Below, piece by piece: positions 1 through 12,314 of a DNA stretch of 64,000 nt. The stretch is from Candidatus Poribacteria bacterium (lineage in GTDB: Bacteria; Abyssobacteria; SURF-5). The notes under the pieces were generated by a model. The model was not told where the DNA came from and ran no database searches. It saw only the letters and a list, made by a program, of their open reading frames with translations. The stretch is taken from contig JACRIR010000150.1 in NCBI GenBank assembly GCA_016215705.1, positions 1 to 64,000 of the forward strand, in the 5' to 3' direction. Position 1 is the first letter of the stretch; each line of letters opens with the position of its first letter. The position numbers and the translations under genes were made by a program.

Positions 1-1
1 C

Positions 2-151
2 CGGTATCGGGGTATTAACAAGACCCGGTTACAAAGTCACATGATCGCCGCTGCCTGCAACATCAAACGATGGTGGAGGCGCGTAGCGTGGGAACTACGA
101 GAGGCAATGAAAGCGATCATGAACGGGCAATTTGCAGTTGCTCCGACCTGA
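2..151 (+). pseudogene. C-terminal fragment of a DDE transposase (IS1182/IS5-like DDE_Tnp_1 type), cut by the window edge
   Basis: Frame 2 reads RYRGINKTRLQSHMIAAACNIKRWWRRVAWELREAMKAIMNGQFAVAPT*, resembling the conserved 'RYRG..K..LQ..L.AAA.NIKRW' end of DDE transposases; not in the ORF track because the start lies outside the window. Confidence 0.65.
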
Positions 152-387
152 AATAGATGGCTGGCGGTCTCATTGCTGTATGAAACTGAATAAGAAAAGG
201 AAGCTATATCTCGTGCCACCCTAATCCTTGAGGAGATTCTTCAGTCCCGCTTTGAGCGGAATCGGACTTTAACGAAATTCTCTGACGATGGATTATAGGT
301 GCGGCAGAAAAAGAGGGGTTCTGCAGCGGAATCAAGGGTAAAAATGTGACCCCTAATTGACTTTGACCCTACGCGTTCTTGCTGCGA

Positions 388-2673
<2,286 letters not shown>

Positions 2674-2730
2674 TTATGGTGTTAGGACTGTGTCATAAAT
2701 TAGGACATTCGGCAAATTGATCTTTTCGCT

Positions 2731-2999
2731 CAGACGCTCGCCCGGAGGCTGTTCTCGCAAGGGCAGCCAAGGCGCTCGGGAGCCCCCAAAGCGATCTGTT
2801 TGCGGCACGGGAGCGGAGCATCGAGCGAGGGATGGTCATGGAGGCGCTTCACCGGGCATGCGGTCTTACGCAACCTGAGATTGGCATATTGTTCCGGGGA
2901 CTCGATTACTCGAGTGTGAGCGTCAATCGGAAGAAGTTTCTTCTCTGTGCGGAGCGTGACCCCGCCTTAAACACAAGCTTGAGGCAATCATGCAAGTGA
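2731..2999 (+). pseudogene. Remnant of a REP-associated/IS200-like (Y1) transposase C-terminus with a DnaA-C-like HTH tail
   Basis: Open frame without a start: ...GSPQSDLFAARERSIERGMVMEALHRACGLTQPEIGILFRGLDYSSVSVNRKKFLLCAERDPALNTSLRQSCK*; 'GLTQPEIG.LF.GLDYSSVSV.RK' is like RAYT C-terminal HTH tails. Confidence 0.55.
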
Positions 3000-3175
3000 G
3001 TAAAGAGTAAAGATGTGACCCAGTTGTCGCTGTTAATCTTGCACGTTGGGAAAACCCTTCCTGGGCTTTCAATCTTTCTTGACATTGCCATAGCGCAGAG
3101 CATAATATTGCGTAAGAGCTTACATTGGCGTTAAATACAGCAGTTAGAGGTAGGAAACGGAAGATCGGAGCGCCG

Positions 3176-3517
3176 ATGTCGGATACGCGAATATTGCCGG
3201 ACGAACCGTTGGCATTCATAAAGAACTGCGTTGCACAGAGGCGCATAATGTGGACATATCACGTCAATATGCGCATGAAGAAACGGTTCATTCCGAGAGA
3301 GATGATCGTCAATTCAGTTGAAACTTATGAAATCGTCGAGGCATATCCAGAAGATAAGTATTTGCCGAGCTACCTGGTCTATGCCGAATATGAAGGTGTT
3401 ATTATTCACATACTTTTCGGAGCGGATGTCGAAGACAAGAATGTCAGGGTCGTAACTACCTATCGCCCAAACCCGGATGAATGGATTGAAGGAAGAAGAA
3501 GGAGAAAGGGACAATGA
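3176..3517 (+). CDS. DUF4258 domain protein, putative toxin-like partner
   Basis: MSDTRILPDEPLAFIKNCVAQRRIMWTYHVNMRMKKRFIPREMIVNSVETYEIVEAYPEDKYLPSYLVYAEYEGVIIHILFGAD...VRVVTTYRPNPDEW; overlaps the downstream YgiT-like gene by 4 nt. Confidence 0.75.
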   Translation: MSDTRILPDEPLAFIKNCVAQRRIMWTYHVNMRMKKRFIPREMIVNSVETYEIVEAYPEDKYLPSYLVYAEYEGVIIHILFGADVEDKNVRVVTTYRPNPDEWIEGRRRRKGQ

Positions 3518-3735
3518 AGTGCCATATTTGCGGAGCGAGGCTGGAGAATATCGTCACCGATCTTCCTTTCAAGGTGAGTGAAACCGCTATTGTTATTTTG
3601 AAAGGCATGCCGGTTCTGCAATGCGAGAACTGTCGAGAGTATCTGATCGAAGATAAGGTGCTGGAGAAAGTGGACCGGCTCCTCGAAGGAGCGAGCAAGA
3701 ATGCGGAATTGGAAGTAGTTCGGTATGCGGCATAA
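3514..3735 (+). CDS. YgiT-type zinc finger protein (MqsA N-terminal-like)
   Basis: MKCHICGARLENIVTDLPFKVSETAIVILKGMPVLQCENCREYLIEDKVLEKVDRLLEG; two CxxC motifs as in YgiT zinc fingers. Confidence 0.8.
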   Translation: MKCHICGARLENIVTDLPFKVSETAIVILKGMPVLQCENCREYLIEDKVLEKVDRLLEGASKNAELEVVRYAA

Positions 3736-4825
3736 CCGCAACCGAAGAAGATGACTTGGGCCACAGAGAGCGCCGAGTTCACCGAGGCGCAAAGGGAAAA
3801 AAATAACAACAACCATTGGAACCGCCGATGAACGTGGACAAAGAAGAAGCATCTCACCACCAAGTCACAAAGACAAGAGAGAATCACTCATTGATTTGAC
3901 TCGTGAGACGCAGTATCTCACTGCGCGGCGCAGCCGCAACCAACCAAAAAGAAGAAGCTGAAGCCACAGGGCGCACAGAGTTCTCAAAGAAACAACATGA
4001 GAAAAAGGAGTGGGCAGACTGGTTTGACTCGCGAGACGCAACGCCTGACGAATCATTTGGCAGCAGGGAACTTTGATATTTAATGATTGGGCCAGATTTG
4101 GAGAGAAAATCAAGATGTTTGGATACAATCTGGTCTGTCAATGTGTATGACCCCTATGCTTTCCAATTTTTGTGGGGCCGAATTCATTCGGCCTTCTCTC
4201 CACCTCCACCCTCGGGGTAGGGGGGATTTATCCACTGCACTACTGCGATGCGTTTCTCCCACAACTAACCACGCCCCGCCGTGATCACGCACTCCTAAGG
4301 AACTGCCTTCCTCTTATCATTCCCGCGCAGAACCTGCCCCCGACCTGATCGGGGGCGGGAATCCATTCTTCTTCTTTTTCTTCCTCTTTATTCCCCCTTT
4401 GCAAAGGGGGGGTAGGGGGGATTTTTCCGCTCTGCTGTTCAAGGTTTTTCCCCTTTCGCCTTGCGCCCTGAGGCCTCTGAAGTCCCGCGCCTCGAGGGAT
4501 TGTTTCTTTCCCTTTTCCTTCCCCGACGAGGGTAGGGGGTGCATGAGAATTGGGGGAATTCCGGGGACATAATACTGATATTTATCATAACACAATATAG
4601 TTTATACATTCTGCGCGCCCATCATTTCCCCCCTCTGAGGCTTCCGAAGTCCGGCGCCTGGTGGGATTCCGATTCCCTACTTTATTTCGTTCAATCCGCA
4701 ATCCCAAATCCGAGATTCCAAATCGGGGCGCCCCCTCATTGATGTCCGCGTCCATCCGTACTACTCACATTCGAAATCTTGAATTCCTGTCGCGATTCTC
4801 ATGACACACCGTATGAAACTCACAC

Positions 4826-4894
4826 GGGCGCAATGAATTGCGCCCCTACAGGAGCATACGAGGGATTTCTGTAGGGGCGCGATTCATCGCGCCC
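4826..4894. repeat. Composite 69 bp palindromic repeat, type 1
   Basis: gggcgcaatgaattgcgcccctacag...ctgtaggggcgcgattcatcgcgccc; its reverse complement matches 8985..9053 in both arms and has the same length. Confidence 0.8.
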
Positions 4895-5107
4895 GATATG
4901 GCGATTCGGTTGCGGCTACGCCGCGCTGTGAAATCCGTGGCTAAGCCTCGTGGGTTCTTTCGTGTAATTCGTTTCATTCGTGATCCAATTCTTCTTGTCT
5001 CTTCTTGCGCTCTTTGCGCCTTTGCGGTGAAACGGGTGCTTCTTTACTCCGTGACGCAGTGCGTGATATAATATGCCACAATGGATAGGTTTATCACACA
5101 ATCGTGA

Positions 5108-6586
<1,479 letters not shown>

Positions 6587-6689
6587 TAGAATCGGGTTCA
6601 TAGTTCATGGTTTATGGTTCATGGTCCAGGAATGACAAAAAGAAGTGCAGAAACGACAAAATAGGACAGGAAATAAGAAAAGAAAATAA

Positions 6690-8240
6690 ATGAATCCTGA
6701 CCCGCATTCACAACTTATCATAGTGCTCGATTTCGGCTCGCAATACAGTCAATTGATTGCGCGCCGCATACGCGAGTGCCACGTCTATTGCGAGATACAT
6801 CCTTTTGACATCACAGCCGCCAAAATCGAGAAGATGAAGCCGAGCGGAATCGTGCTGTCAGGTAGTCCATCGAGCGTTCCGATCGACGGTTCCCCTATGC
6901 CGGATCCCGGCATATTCGATCTTAACATTCCAATACTCGGGCTTTGCTACGGAATGCAACTTATCGGACAGATGATGGGCGGCTCCGTTGTTCATTCGGC
7001 GCATAGGGAGTACGGGAAGGCCGTCATCAAGCAGTTCGATCCACAGGGATTGTTCCATGGACTCGAGGCCGAATTGACCGTGTGGATGAGTCACGGCGAC
7101 AAGATAGCGGTTTTGCCGCCTGATTTCATCAACATCTGCGTTTCCGACAACTCGCCCATTTGCGCAGTGAAACACGTGAGCAGGCCGATATACGGCCTGC
7201 AATTCCATCCGGAAGTTGTGCATACGCCGCGCGGGACGGATATCCTCCGGAATTTCCTGTTCCGCGTTTGCAAATGCCAGCCCACATGGGATATGGGTTC
7301 GTTTATCGAAGACACGATCCTGCGGATTCGGGCGAAGGCAGGCAACGAAAGAGTGCTATGCGCCTTGAGTGGCGGCGTCGATTCGTCGGTGACTGCGGCC
7401 TTACTCCATCGCGCGGTTGGTGACCGGTTACACTGCATCTTTGTCAATAATGGTTTGCTGCGAAAGAATGAACCTCAGCTTGTCGAAGAAGTATTCCGAA
7501 AACATTTCTCGATCAATCTCGACGTCGTTGACGCCGAGAATTGGTTCCTCGATAAGCTAAGGGGAGTTGAAGACCCCGAAGCAAAGCGAAAGATAATTGG
7601 AAACGAGTTCATACGAGTGTTCGAGGAAGAAGCGGGCCGGCTTGGCAAATTCAAGTACCTCGCGCAGGGCACGCTCTACCCCGACGTGATCGAGAGCCGC
7701 TCGACACGCGGGCCGTCGGCCACAATAAAGACTCATCATAACGTCGGCGGACTGCCTGAGAAGATGAACTTTGAACTCATCGAGCCTTTGAAAGAACTCT
7801 TCAAAGATGAAGTCCGCGAAGTGGGCGCGCAGTTGGGTATTCCCGATGAAATTCTCTGGCGACATCCATTCCCGGGACCGGGTCTGGCGGTGAGGGTGCT
7901 TGGCGAAGTGACCAAAGAAAGACTCGACGTGCTGAGGGAAGCCGACCATATTGCTATTGAGGAGATCAAGAAGGCCGGCCTATATGGCGACATATGGCAG
8001 GCGTTCGTGGTGCTGCTGCCCGTTCGCAGCGTCGGCGTGATGGGCGACGACCGGACGTATGAGAACGTAGCAGCGATTCGCGCCGTCACGAGCCTGGACG
8101 GCATGACAGCCGATTGGTTCCGTTTCCCCAATGAAGTCCTCGCCAGAATTTCCAACCGGATCATAAATGAGGTCAAGGGTGTCAACCGCGTTGTCTACGA
8201 CATAAGCTCGAAACCTCCAAGCACGATCGAGTGGGAGTAA
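6690..8240 (+). CDS. guaA: GMP synthase (glutamine-hydrolysing)
   Basis: [29 protein letters not shown]-terminal KPPSTIEWE. Confidence 0.98.
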   Translation: MNPDPHSQLIIVLDFGSQYSQLIARRIRECHVYCEIHPFDITAAKIEKMKPSGIVLSGSPSSVPIDGSPMPDPGIFDLNIPILGLCYGMQLIGQMMGGSVVHSAHREYGKAVIKQFDPQGLFHGLEAELTVWMSHGDKIAVLPPDFINICVSDNSPICAVKHVSRPIYGLQFHPEVVHTPRGTDILRNFLFRVCKCQPTWDMGSFIEDTILRIRAKAGNERVLCALSGGVDSSVTAALLHRAVGDRLHCIFVNNGLLRKNEPQLVEEVFRKHFSINLDVVDAENWFLDKLRGVEDPEAKRKIIGNEFIRVFEEEAGRLGKFKYLAQGTLYPDVIESRSTRGPSATIKTHHNVGGLPEKMNFELIEPLKELFKDEVREVGAQLGIPDEILWRHPFPGPGLAVRVLGEVTKERLDVLREADHIAIEEIKKAGLYGDIWQAFVVLLPVRSVGVMGDDRTYENVAAIRAVTSLDGMTADWFRFPNEVLARISNRIINEVKGVNRVVYDISSKPPSTIEWE

Positions 8241-8433
8241 CCCTACTATTTTGGATTTTGGATTTTAGATTTTGGATTCAAATCCCCCTCTTTCCCCCTT
8301 TAAGAAAGGGGGACGAAGAGAATGTCCGGTAATGATATCAAGAAACTCGAAATGCCATTGCAGGGCGCAGCACGCTGCGCCCATACCAACCAAAAAGACG
8401 ATCGCGGGACGGCTTCCGAAGGGGGATTTGTAG

Positions 8434-8451
8434 GTGCGAATTTATTCGCAC
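8434..8451. repeat. Single palindromic repeat arm (gtgcgaatttattcgcac)
   Basis: Inverted repeat of the same family as 4826..4894, preceded by gtag. Confidence 0.6.
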
Positions 8452-8512
8452 GATTTCCGTGATAGGCATCGCATGAAACCACGGCATCGATTCAAGAGAT
8501 CAAATCTGAGCA

Positions 8513-8785
8513 GTGCAAATGGTGACCGATCAAACGCCTAAGTGCGCGAGTTGCGGCGCTCAAGTTTCCGCCGAAGTCCCCGAATACTACATCGAGCTCG
8601 AGAGCTTTCGCCTCATGAGCGAGGAGGGAAAGAAATTGCCCCGGCGCGGCTCGAAGGAATATCACGAGGCGATGGAGGGGTTGATGCCGCAGATACGACG
8701 CGGCTATTTTCAGAATCCCGAACTGTATGACAACGGGCACCGTTGGTGTCCGGTGTGCGGAAGCAGGCTGATGCAGGCACAATAG
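8513..8785 (+). CDS. Small zinc-ribbon protein
   Basis: CASCGAQ...WCPVCGSRL, 90 aa, two CxxC pairs. Confidence 0.55.
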   Translation: MQMVTDQTPKCASCGAQVSAEVPEYYIELESFRLMSEEGKKLPRRGSKEYHEAMEGLMPQIRRGYFQNPELYDNGHRWCPVCGSRLMQAQ

Positions 8786-8984
8786 AAGCGGCATTCGCCA
8801 AAATGTCATTCTGAGCACAGCGAAGAATCTTGAAGAAAAGATTGGTTCTGTGTAGCTGGGCCAAGAGATCCTTTGCTTCGCTCAGGATGATATTGTGGTC
8901 GATCTGTGAAAGCCCCCCTGCCCGTTTAAGAAATGGACAAAAGGGAATCGTAGCACGACCATGACCGCAACCAAAGAGAAGATT

Positions 8985-9053
8985 GGGCGCGATGAATCGC
9001 GCCCCTACGACATTTCTTGATTTATGCTCGTAGGGGCGCAATTGATTGCGCCC
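8985..9053. repeat. Composite 69 bp palindromic repeat, type 1
   Basis: gggcgcgatgaatcgcgcccctac...gtaggggcgcaattgattgcgccc; same family as 4826..4894. Confidence 0.8.
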
Positions 9054-9207
9054 TTGAAGGTGCGAATTCATTCGCACGGAATTGCATGAATCGCATAGAA
9101 GACAGCATCGGGACATGTATGGCCGAATAAATTCGGCCCCACGGCGTTGGGCATGATCTGGTTGTAGTCGCCAAGATATTCACACAGGGTTGCATGGAAA
9201 AGAAAAT

Positions 9208-9912
9208 ATGATTTCGGTCGTCATACCGGCCTATAACGAGGCCGAGTGTTTGCGGCCTTTGACGGATGAAGTACTCGGCGTGATGCGCGGCCTCGGGCAG
9301 GAATTCGAGATTCTGTTTGTGGACGACGGCAGCAGCGACGGCACTCGTGAACTCATGCGCCAACTTGCCAAGGAGCACTCCGAGGTTCATTTCGTCGGCT
9401 TCAAGAAGAACCGTGGGCAGACAAGCGCGATGGCGGCCGGGTTCAAACATGCGAAGGGCGACATCATTGTGACGCTCGACGCCGACATGCAGAACGACCC
9501 GCGCGATATTCCGCGACTGATGGAGAAGCTCGATCGATACGATGTTGTGTGCGGCTGGCGCAAGAAGCGGCACGACAGCCTCTTGCGGAAGGTCTCGAGC
9601 CGGATCGCCAATTATGTGAGAAACAAGTTGAGCAATGAAGAAGTCGTGGACGTCGGCTGCTCGCTCAAAGTTTACAAGAGAAAATGCGTGGATGACCTGA
9701 AACTTTTCGAGGGGATGCATCGTTTTCTTCCGACTCTGGTCAAGTTAGCGGGCTACACTGTTGTCGAGGTTCCCGTCAACCATCGTCCGCGCAAGCTTGG
9801 CACGTCGAAATACGGCGTTTGGAACAGAGTGTTCAGGGCGTTCGGAGACTTGCTCGCCGTCAGATGGATGAAGAAGCGATACATACGCTATGAAATAGAG
9901 GAAGAGCGGTGA
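9208..9912 (+). CDS. Glycosyltransferase family 2 (DPM1/ArnC-like)
   Basis: MISVVIPAYNEAECLRPLTDEV...ILFVDDGSSDGT...VTLDADMQNDPRDIP. Confidence 0.9.
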   Translation: MISVVIPAYNEAECLRPLTDEVLGVMRGLGQEFEILFVDDGSSDGTRELMRQLAKEHSEVHFVGFKKNRGQTSAMAAGFKHAKGDIIVTLDADMQNDPRDIPRLMEKLDRYDVVCGWRKKRHDSLLRKVSSRIANYVRNKLSNEEVVDVGCSLKVYKRKCVDDLKLFEGMHRFLPTLVKLAGYTVVEVPVNHRPRKLGTSKYGVWNRVFRAFGDLLAVRWMKKRYIRYEIEEER

Positions 9913-9968
9913 GTTGGAATGATGAGTGCGGAATGCTGAATGATGAAACCTGAAATGGAGGAGGAGTG

Positions 9969-10328
9969 ATGAACCAGGTCGGGACAGCGATTCAAAACCT
10001 TGTGGAAAAACTCTGGTTCAACCTCACCCAGATGACCCCGACTCAAATCGCATGGTTTTGCGTCGGGTTATTCGCGCAACTCATTTTTTCGATGCGGTTC
10101 TTGGTTCAATGGATAGCCTCTGAACGGCGAGGGGAAAGCGTTATCCCAGTAACGTTTTGGTATATGAGCTTGGTCGGAACAACGTTATTATTTGCCTATG
10201 CAGTCTATCGTCGTGATCCCATCTTCATTCTAGGTCAGGCATTCGGGTCGGTCGTTTACACACGTAATCTGATGCTGATATACAAGCGGCGGACATCTCC
10301 GGTGAACGCAGGACACGGCTCAACTTGA
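9969..10328 (+). CDS. Lipid-A-disaccharide synthase N-terminal-domain (LAB_N) membrane protein
   Basis: AWFCVGLFAQLIFSMRFLVQWIASERRGESVIPVTFWYMSLVGTTLLFAYAVYRRDPIFILGQAFGSVVYTRNLMLI matches the LAB_N pattern. Confidence 0.88.
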   Translation: MNQVGTAIQNLVEKLWFNLTQMTPTQIAWFCVGLFAQLIFSMRFLVQWIASERRGESVIPVTFWYMSLVGTTLLFAYAVYRRDPIFILGQAFGSVVYTRNLMLIYKRRTSPVNAGHGST

Positions 10329-10615
10329 ATCTGTGAGGGGGGATTAGGATTAGCGCAGCGCGGAGAAACCGCAACCAAACAAGAAGAAGCAAGGGAATCC
10401 GCTGATTTCGCCGATTTGCACAGATTCTGGGAAGAAGAAAAAAGAGTTGGATCACAAATTACGAATCTTGCGAATTACACGAATAAAGAAGTCCGCCAAT
10501 CTAGACTGATTTGCGCAGATTTCAGGTAAAACAAGAAGAAATCACGATGGAAATTCATGATTTCGAACGTGAATGGTGTGGGGCGAACACAAGGTTACCC
10601 CCTACAATCAACTAG

Positions 10616-12283
10616 ATGCATTCGTTGATTTCAAAAACGCGTCCTTATTTTAACCTGCTGGTATTGCTTGCCGTTTGCTATTTCCTTTTTTCCTTCCGAA
10701 TAGGCGCACATGACTTATGGAGCCCCGATGAGCCGCGATACGCGCAAGTGGCGCGTGAGATGCTCGAGACAGGCGATTGGATAGTTCCTCATCTCAATGG
10801 CGAGGTGTACCAGGAGAAGCCGCCGCTTTACTTTTGGCTTGTCGCATATATCTCGAGGCCTTTAGGGGACGTGAATGAGACTACTGCCCGGTTTCCGTCC
10901 GCGATCGCGGCGACCTTGATTGTTCTTGGGACATATCTCTTTGGCCGCAGGATTCTGGGGGAACGCGAAGCGTTCTTGGGGTCTCTCATTGCAGCCACGA
11001 GCGCGCAGTATTTGTGGATCGGTCGTATCGGCGTCATCGATATGCTGCTGGCGCTCTCGATACTCGCCTCTCTCATTTGTTTCTATTTCGGCCACGCAAA
11101 GAGACGCCCTCCGCTTTATGTGGCAGGCTATCTGTTTCTGGTTCCAGCCGCATTGTCGAAAGGGCCTGTGGGAATCGCCGTCCCTGTCGTCGTAATGCTC
11201 ACATTCCTGGCGGTCGAGATAGTCTTGAGGAAAGAAAGCGGCAAGAAGCAGTTGGCGTGGTTCATGGGGTGCACGATTATCGGGTTGGTCCTTGTCGGAG
11301 TCTGCGTTGGGCCATGGTGGCGAGCAGCCTACGAACGGAGCGACGGAGTTTACGGCTCGCTGTCACTGCTCAAACAGCAAACCGAGGGACGGATGTTCCA
11401 GTCGTATTCGCATCGGCAACCGATATATTACTATTTGATGCAGATTCTTTGGCAACTCTTTCCATGGACCGTGTTTCTTCCTTTGTCCGCATATGCCATA
11501 AAAAGAGAGGGTAAGCTTCGGGAGAATCAGGGACTCCGCTTCCTTCTTGTGTGGTTTCTGAGCGTCTTCCTATTTTTCACGCTCATTTCGGGCAAGAGAA
11601 GCCAGTATATTCTGCCGTCGTTTCCTGCGGCGGGATTGATTCTTGGATGGGCGCTAGTGAATTCGAATCCGGACGAAGGCCGACTGAGTGAAAGGCGCAA
11701 ATTCGGGATTCCGCTGTTACTTCTCTCTTTGGGCTTTGCCGGCAGTCTCATAGCTGCAAGTGCGGCGGCATATCTGCGGAGGCCGGAGTATCTTACGACT
11801 GCATTGGGGACGCTCGTTGTCTCTACCGCAATCCTTGTCGTTTTGATCCGCCATTGTCTTAGTCGCCCACCGAGAACAGCCCTAGCCTGTCTCATTGGCT
11901 CCACAACCTTGCTTGTCGCGGTTCTCTTCGGCTACGGCGCGCCGCTCGCTGACAGGTACAATTCTGCGCGCCCATTTTGCAGCAGTGTGTTGGCGGCAAC
12001 AGGGGCAAGCGACAGTTTATTTTTCTACAAGATATATCGGCCGAATGTGCACTTTTATATGCATCGTCGTATGTCGCGGCTTGAATCCGGCGCCGACGTG
12101 AAAGAAGCGCTAGACAAATCGCGGAGAGTTCTGCTGATTCTTCAAAATAGAGACAGAGTTGCGCTCGACCTTGGGCCATCCTATAACACCGAAGAAGTCG
12201 CTCGTGCCCGAATAGGCAGCCGTGACCTGATTTGTGTCGCCGTCAAGCTTGCGCCCGCCATTGGACCAATTGCGATCAACTGA
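10616..12283 (+). CDS. GT39/ArnT-like GT-C glycosyltransferase
   Basis: GAHDLWSPDEPRYAQVAREMLETGDWIVPHLNGEVYQEKPPLYFWLVA, multi-TM. Confidence 0.88.
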   Translation: MHSLISKTRPYFNLLVLLAVCYFLFSFRIGAHDLWSPDEPRYAQVAREMLETGDWIVPHLNGEVYQEKPPLYFWLVAYISRPLGDVNETTARFPSAIAATLIVLGTYLFGRRILGEREAFLGSLIAATSAQYLWIGRIGVIDMLLALSILASLICFYFGHAKRRPPLYVAGYLFLVPAALSKGPVGIAVPVVVMLTFLAVEIVLRKESGKKQLAWFMGCTIIGLVLVGVCVGPWWRAAYERSDGVYGSLSLLKQQTEGRMFQSYSHRQPIYYYLMQILWQLFPWTVFLPLSAYAIKREGKLRENQGLRFLLVWFLSVFLFFTLISGKRSQYILPSFPAAGLILGWALVNSNPDEGRLSERRKFGIPLLLLSLGFAGSLIAASAAAYLRRPEYLTTALGTLVVSTAILVVLIRHCLSRPPRTALACLIGSTTLLVAVLFGYGAPLADRYNSARPFCSSVLAATGASDSLFFYKIYRPNVHFYMHRRMSRLESGADVKEALDKSRRVLLILQNRDRVALDLGPSYNTEEVARARIGSRDLICVAVKLAPAIGPIAIN

Positions 12284-12314
12284 CCAAGAAATACGAGGAT
12301 TAGAGGCAATTCAT

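Noticed and set aside
8282-8313. Intrinsic terminator after guaA
   Set aside because: The ccccctttaagaaaggggg hairpin has no T-run and matches the dispersed G/C-run repeat family, so terminator function is not supported.
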